Assembly: GCA_013115125.1 (NCBI GenBank)
Contig: JABANN010000227.1
Location: forward strand, 1 to 50,470
Length of the DNA stretch: 50,470 nucleotides
Reading direction: 5' to 3'
Source: Perkinsus olseni
Taxonomy: Eukaryota; Perkinsozoa; Perkinsida
Below the pieces are notes generated by a model. That model did no database searches. It was not told where the DNA came from and worked only from the letters and a program-made list of their open reading frames with translations. Positions 38,021 to 47,963 of the stretch are shown here, in pieces (position 1 is the first letter of the stretch; the number at the start of each line of letters is the position of its first letter). The translations under genes and the position numbers were made by a program.

Positions 38021-40301
38021 GTTGGTACGGTAGTGATTTGTCGTATGGTCGAGCTCGATCAATGGCGGCATGGGACGGTGGTGAGCATAAGAAGAAGGGA
38101 GAATCTCCCGGAGGAGCAGCCCTTGCAGCAGGTGGGGAGGTCCCGGGTTCGATCCCTGGTGAGGGTATTTTTTTCCAGGCCGGTGACCATGATTATTATG
38201 TGCATTTTCAACGGATGAATCGACGACACGACCGGTGGATAAAATGGGAGGATCTGAAATTATGCGACAGCTCGGAGAACAGCAGCGAATCTAATGGAGT
38301 TAGCGTGCCAGGTGGGAAATCTTGCTCATCTTAGACAATCTTGCTATTCCTCTAAATCTGTGAGGGCGGTGATTGTCGATCGAGTATCTTAGGTTGACGC
38401 GTGTTTTTCACGCACCGTTGGTTGGGTAATTACGCCACTTCTTTCAACAAAAGACTTTTTTACCCATTTTTCGCCGAGAATTTCGTTTTTTTCCTCCTTT
38501 TTTTCTGGCTTTTTTGAAAAATTATTGTTCTTTGCAGAGTATTGGTGGTTGTGATTGCGACATACAGAATACAAGTTGATGGGTAGCGGAAAATATTTAA
38601 GGAATTCATTTTTTGCGGAAAAAATTTTTTCACGCCATAATTTTCACAACTTCGGCGAAGAAGGGTAGTTTTTTTGGTGAAATTTTCAATAAAATTTTCT
38701 GACATTTTCAGCATCTTTGTCGTTACCGGTGGATGATGAGTACAGCGATGACTCTGATCATGAAGGAATGGGGAATGAAGAGCTCGAAAGCTGGGAAAAG
38801 GCGACCAGAGTGAAGCGAATCCAAAAGATATTCTTCCACAAGTAAGCGTGCACTTCACGGAAAAGGTTGGTTTAGTTTTTTTTCAGGTATATTTTTGATG
38901 CGTGGTATTGGGCGCCGTTTCCGGAAGAGTATCAAGATTTGGATATTCTCTACTTTTGCGAATTCTGTCTGAAATTTTTCGAGTAGGTTTTTTGGGGGAT
39001 TTTTTCGGCGGAAATTTTCGGAAAATTTAGTATAAATTTAATTGAAGAAAAAGCATTTTCATCGGCAAGGCTGGAAGAAAGGAAAGAGGAATTTTTCAGC
39101 GCGGAGTTTGGATTTTTTAGCATTTGACATGAGCGGAGCTGCGCAGTTCTCGAGCGTTTGCGGTGACGGAAAGATAAATTTTTTGCGGTGATCAAAGATT
39201 TCTACGATTCTCAGCTCGATTGTAGCTGTGATGTAGGGAATGAGAGTTATTTTAAAATGGGCGAAAAATTCCGAATTGCACAATCGTTCGTTCTTTTTTC
39301 AGCACCCGCGACGGTTTGGTATGTCACATGAACCGATGCATCCACCGTCGGCCGCCGGGCGACGAAATCTACAAAGATCCGATCCAGAGAATTTCCATCT
39401 TTGAGGTTGACGGATATTTTCAGCGAGTTTATTGCGAAAATATTTGCTATTTGGCAAAACTTTTTCTGGACCATAAACGCTTTGATCGATTCACTGTTCA
39501 CGAATTCTTCTTCTATGTGCTGTGCGACTGGGGCGAGAATGGCGAGTATCATTTCCGAGGATATTTTTCGAAAGACAAAATCGTCACTCATCGAAATCTT
39601 TCCTGTATTCTGTCGCTTCCGTGCTTCCAGCGGCGCGGAATCGGCAGTTTTTTGATCGATTTTTCGTACGAACTTTCGAGAAGAAGTAAACAGATTGGCT
39701 CACCGGAAAGGCCTTTGTCGGATTTGGGAAAAAGAACATATTTACGTTATTGGTTGAGTAAAATTTTGGACGTGCTGAAGACCCTGAACGTGAAGGACCA
39801 GATCAGTATACAGATGCTGTCGGAGCTGACTTATATCAAAGAAGATGATGTTGTGATGTGAGTGGAAATGGGCGGTTTTCGAGCGCGGGCCATGAGTTTT
39901 TGAGAACGCTAGAGTCGTGATGGGAAATGGGCTCGCTAGAAACCATCGGTTCTTCAAGTCACTCGTTAGCCGTGTGAGTTTTACGACAAATGCCGGAAAG
40001 CTGCTCAGTCAGACCAGCACCGGTGTGGCTTGGTTCTAAAGGAAACAGTTGAGATAAATTTATCGAGTTTGGGAATGTTGTGGTCAGGGCGAAAGATACG
40101 CTGTTTTTGAGTCACTGGGTGGACACAATTTTCTGTCTCCTTTTTTGTGTTCACAAGTGGAGGAATTTCGTGGCGCAGTGACGTTTTCAGGACATTGACC
40201 GAGTATAATATTTTGGTATACTATAAAGGGAATCATCACATCGCCTTACCGCCATGGAAAATAAAGAAGCTGTACAAACCTCCTTCAGAGAATCATTTAA
40301 A
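38021..40301 (+). CDS. MYST-family histone acetyltransferase (Tip60/Esa1-like)
   Basis: MYST enzymes acetylate histone lysines (Tip60/Esa1: H4 and H2A) within NuA4-type complexes in the nucleus. Phase-consistent exons: 38021-38131, 38179-38311, 38712-38841, 38887-38982, 39303-39857, 40191-40301, with a further short 3' exon after 40302 not resolved. Order: a chromo-barrel/Tudor-knot ([18 protein letters not shown], then [16 protein letters not shown]), an acidic linker, [14 protein letters not shown], and a C2HC finger (CEFCLKF...CHMNRC). The HAT domain then has the autoacetylation-type lysine in [10 protein letters not shown], the catalytic Cys in NLSCILSLP, the acetyl-CoA loop QRRGIGS and the catalytic Glu in [11 protein letters not shown]. 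The C-terminus [19 protein letters not shown], then [11 protein letters not shown] fits the family. The start is uncertain: the frame opens at an acceptor at 38020, and upstream exons are tentative. Confidence 0.88.
38132..38178 (+). repeat. 47-nt MYST intron that is a sense tRNA T-arm plus oligo-T
   Basis: GTGGGGAGGTCCCGGGTTCG, then ATCCCTGGTGAGGGTA, then a T run and CCAG. The piece AGGTC + CCGGG + TTCGATC + CCTGG is a tRNA variable loop and T-arm that pairs over five positions. The T run matches a Pol III terminator and here forms the pyrimidine tract. Removing it joins [14 protein letters not shown] inside the chromo-barrel domain. Confidence 0.85.
38312..38711 (+). other. MYST intron with a half GTATCTT element
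   Basis: 400 nt. GTATCTTAGGTTGACGCGTG at 38383 followed by TTTTTCACGC, without the right end. The rest is AT-rich. Confidence 0.6.
38983..39302 (+). other. MYST intron between the halves of the zinc finger
   Basis: 320 nt of AT-rich sequence from GTAGGTTTTTT to CTTTTTTCAG, between the CEFC and HMNRC halves of the finger. No element was recognised. Confidence 0.65.
39858..40190 (+). other. MYST intron ending with the AATTTCGTGGCGC element
   Basis: 333 nt. The element (40164-40183) is followed by TTTTCAG, the acceptor. The phase (AT|G) restores EDDVVMTLTEYN. Confidence 0.7.
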
Positions 40302-40782
40302 GTAAGTGACGGGTGTGGGGTTCGAACCGAGGACCTTTCGATTACCCTCTATTGGTCAGGATACATCCGGAGTTCCTCCACTGGGTGCCTTTGAAGTTGC
40401 CGGCAGCCGAGATGATACCGTCGTGATCGCCTTACGTAAAAACTGTATTATTGTTATTGTAAATTTGTTCAGACGTTACATTACGATAATTTCGTGGCGC
40501 GTGACGCTGGTCTTGAGTTCTAGCGTCGGCTGTGAGGCCCTTACAAGACAGTATTTGAAGATTATCATCAAATTTTCAAGGTTGGTATTTTTATAGGGAT
40601 CGTGCTTACCGTGTTCTTGGCTCATTAATTTTGTCATTAAGCAATGGCGTAGCGAATTTTACGAGGAAATTTCCGATTTTCTGTCGTGAATTTTGGGGAA
40701 TTACGGATATTTTTAGGAGAGAAATTCTGTTTTTTGTAGTTGTTTGTAAAGAGTGTGAAATTCATCATCACTCTTATTATTA
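40302..40782 (+). other. end of the MYST gene and gap before the RCC1 gene
   Basis: Starts with a GTAAGTGAC donor and an antisense tRNA-like element (about 40307-40410, GGGTTCGAACC with GACCTTTCG). An AATTTCGTGGCGC copy lies at 40488. The last MYST codons must be spliced from here. Candidates begin at about 40530 (after GGCTGTGAG) or about 40597 (after TTTTTATAG), both in the right phase, but neither ending is confirmed. Confidence 0.5.
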
Positions 40783-43700
40783 ATGGCAAGTTTTTTCACA
40801 ACTACCACCATCAGGAGCCTCAGCTCAGCGGCCCTCGGAGCACTAGCAACGGGAGGTGAGTTTTCGGGAAGGGAAAGATATCTGTTGATGATGAGCGTGC
40901 ATTTTTCTTAGGCAAATTCGAAAAACTATGATTTTTTCGATCACGAAACGCATTTGTAAATTAAATTGGGGTAAAAAATGATATTTTTCGATGGACGATT
41001 TTTCGACCCTAGAAAAATGGAAAATTTTTTCCTATTTATTTACAGAATTTATAACTGAATCGCATGCGGTTTCCAATTGTACAGCAGTTCGGGTGGCCGC
41101 GTGGAGCCCGTATCATGTGGAACTGCTATAAACGCGTAAAACGCGCGGCGCTCATTGGGTAATTGAAACTGCCTACTTATTTTCACCCGCGATTCTTGTG
41201 AATTTATAGCCCAACTCAGTTGTTCTTACCCCGCTAAGCTCATTTCCTGGAGGGGCGTCGAGCCAGATCGACAGGAAGTGGTTATTAGATGGCTCGCGAG
41301 AAGACTTCCCTCGGTTTGGATTGGGAAAGTTAATTTTTTTGTCGTTGTCATCATCGGTATCACAACTCGATTGGATGGTACTCTTTTACGCTTTGAGTAG
41401 CTAGATCGGGGGAAGAATCTTTTTTTCTGTGAAGTTCCATGGTGAGTTCATCATCAGGTGTGGCTGCTGTATGTTACAAGAATGGTGACCGCGACCGCCA
41501 TTTCGTGTACTGCCAGGAACTGGCCAAAGCACCCCAACACAAAATGTTCGCTTGGGGTTATGGCGTGATGGGTCAACTCGGCCAGGGGGACGGAAAAAAT
41601 AAAACTAAACCAGTGTAAGGGGATACAAATTTTTATGCTACTTTCACGGCTGTAACGTGTTTTTTTGGCGTTGCCTGCGTGTTAGCGCAACTTTTTATGC
41701 TACTTTTACTAGTTTAACGTGTTTTCGGCGTTAGCTGAGTGCCAGCGTCGAGTCGTACAGGTTTTTATGCTACTCTCACTGCTTTAACGTGTGGCAGCTC
41801 GAAAAATTTGCGGGTTGATCTTACAGATAGCGAGTTGCCCTGCAAAGAAGGAAATTGGCCAGTGCACGCGTATTTCACACGGGGACGGGGATCAACGCGA
41901 ACTCGTGGAGGTGTGATATACCAAGCGCGACTCATGGCTAACGCTTTTCGCGATTTACAGTTTTTTCCGGAAATTTCCTGATATTTTTCGATTAAAATAT
42001 TCGCCTCTGTACAGGGCACATTTCTGCTTTACTGACAACGGGTGGAATTTCGTTCAATATTTTTTCCGTGTCTTAGTCCGGTGGTTGGCATTGATGGCAA
42101 CCCTTGGCGGGCGGCGTGTGGCCTGACAAATACAGCGGTTATCACTACCGAGGGAAAGGTAATAATTGAAGGAAAATTATCAATCCTGGGAGTCGATCTC
42201 GCGACCTCTGCGTTAGCATCGCATGCGGTTGTCCGCTGGACTGTTTGCTACTGATTCATTCCTGTTAGTTGTATACTTGGGGCTGCGGTCAAGACGGTCA
42301 GCTAGCCCACGGCGTGGACAGCAGGTTGAATGCCTTAGTCCCGGCTAGAGCGGAAGGTCTTCCAGATGATAAGAAAGTTGTGTAAGATGTTGGTGGGCCG
42401 AGCATGATGTTATTTTCTCAGGCGGCATCTCTATTGGTTTCACTATCTACTTTGTGAGAGGTTCCGCTTCCGTCTTGCAACGCTCCGTCCGAATATTTTG
42501 ATTTTTTTCCGGCGAATTTTAGTTTTTCGTATTCGCAGGAAGAATCAGCTTGTGAGATTTCTATCGAAATTATTATTTCTATTTCAGAGGCGTATCTTTG
42601 GGTGAATCCCACTCAGTGGCAGTGATGGAAGATGGCAGTGCGTGGGCATGGGGAAAGAACAATCTGGGTCAATGCGGCTGCGGAGTCCATGCCAAGTAAT
42701 ATCGATAGAGTTGGGCGACGGGTGGTATAGAAAAGTCCTCTAGGGAATTCCTTAGGAGGAATTTTTCACAATTTTTTCCTCATTTTTCCCGGAAAAATTA
42801 ATTTTCGTCAATCATAACGGTCGCAGTTGAAAGTTTTGCCATAGGGGACTTAGTTTGCTCATCGGTTCTCTCGTAAATAGATAGGTTATAACTCAGGAGG
42901 CAGATCGTACGACTTAAAATATGTAAAAATTCGTCCTTCTTCTGCGTTTCCACTGTCGTTGCCTGTGATGTTTCAGATCAAACGACAATTTGTTCACGAC
43001 GGGTCGAGAGCTACCGAAGCCTTACTCTCCGGGAGAGGTGAAACTGCCCGCGGGAAAGGTATTGGAGGGGAGGGGGTGGGACGCTGTCGACGTAGCGTGG
43101 TCAAAAATGGCAATAATCCAACTTTTTTGGTTTTGCCGGGGAAAATTGGGGTTTTCCGGAGTTATCGTACTATTTATTATCAACGAAACTACGGACAAGG
43201 TACTGTAGTGGATTCATTGCATCATAGAAAGATTGATTGTGGACCCCACTTTCCGGATGAAAATGATGGGCATGCGATATCCGCTGATTTCCCTTTTTTT
43301 CATCAGAAAGTGATGTCTGCGGCATCAGGGAGCAATCATACAGTGGCAGTGTGCACTGATGGGTCCCTACTCGTATGGGGCTCTGGTTGGGACGGTCAGC
43401 TCGGCACTGGCAACAGAAGGGACGTTTTCATACCGGTCGAACCGGAACAGGGGGAGATGAGTGGCGAACATAATGTAATGAGGATGTGTTGTGATTGGTC
43501 GAGTTACTTTTTCGAGATCCTCGCCTGCCCGTCTTTGGTCGCTTGTTTCTTGCCCGCGTTTTTGACCCTGCGGAACAAACAGTCAGAAAGATTCTTCTGG
43601 CACTACTTTGTTAGCTTCTGGTTGAATCCTTGTTCCGGTTTCCACTAGCGATGAATGTTTTTTATAAACAAGCTGTTCGTGATGATCATCTCGAGGCCGA

Positions 43701-45408
43701 CTCGCTCGTCATGATGAACTGTTCATGTATCTTGTAGCGATTGGACGCGAGCGTTCGCTGAGAATACAAATTGAGGAAAATTTCATGGGTTTTCGACAGC
43801 CCGCAGTTTCCGACTGTTTGTTAACGCTTTCAATGCTGCGCTCAGTCTCTGCCACGAGTCCTCGTTTGGTTGTTGTTTCGATTACTTGTGTTTTTTTTGC
43901 TGTTTCCAGACCATAGGCGTATCCTGCGGTCAAGATTTCTCAGCGGTGGTTAGCTCTGATGGAGAGTTGTACACCTTCGGATCAAACCAGTACGGGCAGT
44001 TGGGTGTTGGTGATGGATGTAATAGCGAAGGGGAGGGAGAGGTTGCGGGTTGAGGAGGGTCTCAGGGTGGCTGAAATTTCCGAATTTCCGGAATTTGTAT
44101 TGGAAAAACCACTCACTTTCGAGAATTTTGAGAATTTCCGACGAAAAATTTTGTTTTTCTCCGGCCAGAAAATTGGATATCACCGAATTAGGATTATATT
44201 CTGGAGGAACTTGTGTACCACTGCACCAGGAAATGTCCATGGGAAGTGGTACCTGCGGGGATCGAACCTGGGACCTCGGTTTGTGGAATCTTGCTAGCGC
44301 CCTTGTCACGAAGGCCTAGCAAGAAACGAGGTTTGCGTCGAGGACAATTTGTGATGCGGCACAGTCGAGCGTCGTATGATGCTCTCGCAATTTTTCGCGA
44401 TATTTTTGCGGAATATCTTTCAGCGAGTAGGAATCTTCCGAGTGCGAGTGGACCTCAGGTTTGCGGTCATCGACCCCTCTACGTGTTCGTGGTCCGCTAG
44501 AGGAGAGGAAGATAGTGAAAGTTGCTTGTGGTGGTTCTCACATGGCCGCGGTCACTGACGAAGGAGAGCTCTACACCTGGGGGTGAGTGAAGGTTCGAGC
44601 TTACCTGTATCGGAGCTCCTAATGATTTTGCTTTTTTTACAATTTCACTGGATTGCACTATCGCGTGTCTCCGATCGGTTCTGTTCGTCTTTGCCCTGCT
44701 AGGGTCACCGCGTCGTCCGCGAAAATTCACAAGTGCAGCGGAGCGTATCTTTCGTCAGATATGGTCGTGATGGTAACCTAGGGCACGGCGACAAAGCGGA
44801 CGTCGGCGTGCCGAAGTTGGTAGAGGCATTGAAGGGGAAGAGAATCGTTGATGTTGCTGCTGGTGGTGGACACACGATGACCCTCGATGACAAGGGCGTT
44901 TTGTAATACCGAGTAATTACGTGATCTTTGAGTGAGCGGCCTTCGGCAGATACGTATTCGGCCGAGGGAGAGATGGTCAGCTTGGCCGAGGAGATAATGT
45001 CGAATCTGTTGCGGCGTATCGGCCGGTCCCGGTCGTAGTGGATTATTTCGGAGCGAAAAAACTACGGGTTAATGTAATAGTTGGGGGAGTGGTTGCCGGG
45101 GTTGAAGGGCTAGGCTCGAGATTTCTGGTAAAAATTTTGGTAAAAATTGAAATTTCTCGATGAAAAATTTTTAAAATTGACGCCGTGAGGACTCACCGAG
45201 GACTGGAGTGAATCTTCTCGTCGATTCATGTGACATTTTGTGAAAGAAGTGAGTCGAGTTTGCAGGAATTCCTAATAAGACAATAACATTTATTATAGAA
45301 CCGTTGAATTAATACAACTGAAAACGCCTTTCCGTAGCCGAGGTTGCTGCGTGTTCAATTCAGGCTATCGCTTGCGGTAACGATCATTCAGTGGCCCTCG
45401 CGGCGTAA
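40783..45408 (+). CDS. RCC1-repeat protein with mitochondrial-type leader
   Basis: RCC1-fold proteins form seven-bladed propellers. RCC1L-type members act in mitochondria (ribosome assembly, fusion), RCC1 itself is a Ran exchange factor, and others such as UVR8 sense light. Twelve phase-consistent exons: 40783-40855, 41458-41614, 42077-42158, 42269-42381, 42588-42695, 42977-43058, 43307-43474, 43910-44018, 44459-44582, 44759-44902, 44950-45067, 45364-45408 (TAA), 440 residues. The leader MASFFTTTTIRSLSSAALG is rich in Ser/Thr with one Arg and no acid, like a matrix signal. Blades are marked by FAWGYGVMGQLGQGD, YTWGCGQDGQLAHGVD, WAWGKNNLGQCG, LVWGSGWDGQLGTGN, YTFGSNQYGQLGVGD, GYGRDGNLGHGD and VFGRGRDGQLGRGDN. 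Repeats of the type VACGGSHMAAVTDEGELY occur between them. A mitochondrial role is inferred. The donor after 43474 and the junction after 44018 are the least certain. Confidence 0.9.
40856..41457 (+). other. RCC1-gene intron 1 with two repeat families
   Basis: 602 nt. A long GTGAGTTTATAGTCC-type copy runs 41197-41325, and an ATCTTTTTTTCTGTGAAGT copy lies at 41417-41437, 20 bases before the acceptor. Confidence 0.65.
41197..41325 (+). repeat. long GTGAGTTTATAGTCC family copy
   Basis: GTGAATTTATAGCCCAAC, then CTTACCCCGCTAAGC, then GGGGCGTCGAGCC, then AGATCGACAGGAAGTGG, in the same order as the copy in TatD intron 5 at 17195. Confidence 0.6.
41630..41795 (+). repeat. tandem TTTTTATGCTAC repeat, three units
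   Basis: Units start at about 41630, 41692 and 41762. Each opens TTTTTATGCTACT(T/C)TCAC or a close variant and then (T/G)TAACGTGT. The first two continue with GGCGTT and a GCG-containing tail. Located in RCC1-gene intron 2. The opening word also occurs at about 30079 (+), 29159 (-) and 29255 (-). Confidence 0.75.
42159..42268 (+). repeat. 110-nt intron containing an antisense tRNA-like sequence
   Basis: Intron GTAATAATTG to CCTGTTAG. On the - strand 42180-42255 reads as tRNA-like, with an arm ATGCG-ATGCTAA-CGCAG (loop anticodon GCT, serine-type), AGGTC and a degraded T-arm (GAGATCGACTCCC). Phase-0 exons join EGK|LYTWGCG. Confidence 0.65.
44019..44458 (+). other. RCC1-gene intron with an antisense tRNA-like sequence
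   Basis: 440 nt. On the - strand 44210-44330 contains GAGGTCCCAGGTTCGATCCCC, a variable loop and T-arm, preceded by a poorly folding body. AAATTTTC runs occupy the first half. Confidence 0.55.
45068..45363 (+). other. last intron of the RCC1 gene
   Basis: 296 nt, GTTAATG to GTTCAATTCAG, AT-rich. No element was recognised. Confidence 0.6.
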
Positions 45409-46144
45409 GCCCGGGGAAAGATGAGCTGCGGATACTTACGGTTCCGACTACAAATCTGATATATGCGAGAAGATAATAGAAATCGATCAACCGTTTCAGA
45501 GTTAATTGCTGCATCAGCGTGGCAGTTACTTCCACTATAGTTTCACTTGACTGGAGGTGTGTTATGTGAGTAACGAATGACGGGAATTCTGGGCGGATGG
45601 GGAGCTAGGGCGTCAATAAGTGGTCAAATTGTTTTTTGTATATGTACCCGTGCCAAGAATTGAGAAACTAGCAAGCGTTGGGAGTGCAACTCATTGCGGT
45701 CACCGCAATGCGGGTTAGCGGATTCGATTGGGAGCATGTGAGGTTATGGTATGAATCATCCATAGTCTTAATGAGTTTGTATGAATTGATTGTTTTTAGG
45801 ATTTGAGCGACGTTTTCGGGATTCAGCGATCCACACTGAAGAGACCGCTGGGGAATTGCAAGATGTCAAGTGGAGCTTCGTTGTTCCCCATTATCACTAT
45901 CAGTTTAGGCCACCCAACTGTGGTATTGCGATGCGGGACGGTACCTGCAGTGCAGGTCCTGCACATCGAACTTCCAGGTAGCCTTCCTACATTCATAATG
46001 AATGTAAAAGGCGGCGCTGCAGTGATGTCGCTGGTCTATGGGAGCTCATCTCTATTCCGTGTCGACCAGGGACTGAACGCTCGGGAGAGGGCTTGGAGAT
46101 TCGCGCGCAAATTTCATCGTATTTGTTGTTTTGTTTTTTCTGTC
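45409..46144 (+). other. intergenic, RCC1 gene to the 46.1-kb gene
   Basis: About 740 bp. An open frame runs through 45803-46144 into the next gene, but its extra N-terminal part reads like leader sequence. A short palindromic GCAGTGCAGG stretch occurs near 45950. No RNA gene was seen. Confidence 0.45.
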
Positions 46145-46812
46145 ATGTCTTCGGCGGGAACGACATCCCCGAAGAAAAAGGAAGCTTCCGAGAGGACGAC
46201 TGACGTGCCGTATAGGGTGCCAATGTCCGAGACATTGGAGGGATCGATATACTCTGACCCTCCCAACACCTGGCTGAGGTTGATGCCGATAAAGGAAGAC
46301 GATATAACCTGGGGTGAGGCTCAGCGTTGTGGGCTGGAAACAATGGAGAATCGTGCCGTGGTGCATTACTCGCTGTTGCGTCGAGAAAAACGTTGAGAGT
46401 AACCCATGACTAGCCTGTGACTCAGTCACAGTGACTGTCCGCGTCTCAAGTCAAGGTCTAAATAAGCGCGAATCGGAGCCTTCAGTCAGTATGATATTGC
46501 ACCATCGAGCATTAATTACGTTTTATAGGAGGTGTTGTTGTGAATCACATTCTTTCCTCAGGGCAAATCTTTCGAGGAGAAGCTCAAGCGCCGGTATCGG
46601 AGCAGCTGCCGGATGATTTGGAGGCGCATCCGTTCCAAGGTTCGACATTCGTCCCCCTCGAGCCAGGGTGTATGGTATACCTCCATCCTCGAGGGGATCG
46701 GGGTCTCCGCTTTGGCGGACGCTACCGGCCTTGGGCTCTGATGGTCAAGCCCGCCGGCATGCCGATGAATGACGGGTACGGATACTCGTGCAATAATGAT
46801 TTTAACCAGTAG
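46145..46812 (+). CDS. two-exon gene of unknown function, about 165 residues
   Basis: Not recognised. Exons 46145-46391 and 46562-46812 (TAG), phase-consistent (C|GG), 165 residues. The start MSSAGTTSPKKKEASERTT is basic and Ser-rich. The core reads YSDPPNTWLRLMPIKEDD, then LPDDLEAHPFQGSTFVP, then GGRYRPWALMVKPAGMPM. The composition is that of a small soluble protein. The donor (GTTGAG) is weak. If it is not used, the frame closes at a TGA directly after REKR. The frame is also open upstream of the chosen ATG. The intron contains the palindrome CTGTGACT-C-AGTCACAG at 46415-46431. Confidence 0.5.
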
Positions 46813-47294
46813 TTCAGCGTTGCTCTGGCGGCGGGGTGGCGTAGAATTTGTGAAAACGATTGTTGAATGATTAAATGATCATCTTGCATGACACTAGTTG
46901 CGTGAGTGTTACTGTTAATGGGTCGGCCGAGTGCTCCGTCAACACTCGAGATTGAAGTTTGTTCTCATGCTCCTTGCTGCTGCATTCCACGACCCGAGCA
47001 TTTTTATGCGATAAGTTGCCGTTCAGGGAAGAAAGGGTGAGTCCTGCGGATCGTCAGATATGGATTCTTTCTTTGGGGAAAATTCCACTTGTTTGTGCCT
47101 CGGTACAGTTATGGACGATGTTCCCAACGATGGGAATTTGACTCCGATAGCTATTTCCGACGATCGGTCGGTCGCGATTATAAGATGTCCAACCCTTTAA
47201 CAGCGACTTCTGGCTGCCGTCACTGGGGTCGCCTCAGTGCGACCGGAGGAGAGAGGAGAGAGCTCATATCCGGGAGATCTTCCTATACCGTCAC

Positions 47295-47340
47295 TTCGTG
47301 GGAACTCAGAGTTCCCACGAAAGAGTTCCGAACTCTTTCG
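47295..47340. repeat. two abutting palindromes
   Basis: TTCGTGGGAACTC, A, GAGTTCCCACGAA (47295-47321), overlapped by CGAAAGAGTT, CCG, AACTCTTTCG (47318-47340). The second uses the last bases of the first arm, forming a double hairpin. Confidence 0.8.
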
Positions 47341-47930
47341 TTGACGCTTAACCGGTGTCAATGAGCCAACGAGGAAATGATGAAAATCTTAACCAGGCGC
47401 ATTCGCGTATGGTTGCCTTCCCTCACAGCGAAGTGTTGATCAGTAGTTCCACCAGTGATTTGTGGTTGTCAATCATAACTTACTACTATCATGATTCTCG
47501 TGGCTGTTAGGAGGAGTCTCGTTCGACGTTGTGCCTATAACGGACACTGTAGTACCGTCCACCCTACGGGATGGCAGGCTAGCGTTCAGCATTCCGTTGT
47601 TGATCACTCTGCCATATGCCCAGACAACTTGTCTGAGACAAGTATGAATCTCAATTCTGGGGCCTGCCGGAGACTCCAGGCTTGAGGGGGCACTCTTGAG
47701 GTGGCACTCTGGGTAAAAGTTATCAAGGACGTGAGTCACGTCACGCGACTGCGGTACAGACGGCATAGAAATTCCCATGCGGAGTCTTCCCAAGCTTGTC
47801 ATGCTTCACTCCCGCTGTGAAATTCGCGGATTGTCTAGAACGCTTGTCGCTCAGCAGACCATTAAACTAGTACTGACCATGTGCTCACGTGTCCGCGTGT
47901 TGTTCTAACATACCGATTAAGCTCAGACTC

Positions 47931-47963
47931 TGAAGGAGGCTCTGAGCCTCAGAGCCTCCTTCA
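47931..47963. repeat. perfect 16-bp inverted repeat, one-base loop
   Basis: TGAAGGAGGCTCTGAG, one C, then its exact reverse complement. Same architecture as 50160-50194 and 47295-47321. Confidence 0.85.

Noticed and set aside
40253-40300. Small ORF starting ATGGAAAATAAAGAAGC before a GTAAGT donor, first taken as a new gene.
   Set aside because: The same bases in another frame are the MYST C-terminal exon ([11 protein letters not shown], then [11 protein letters not shown]), which fits the family and the phase of the previous exon.
42588-42604. CGTATCTTTGGGTGAA resembling a GTATCTT element.
   Set aside because: It encodes GVSLGES in an RCC1 repeat, with phase and family motif intact.
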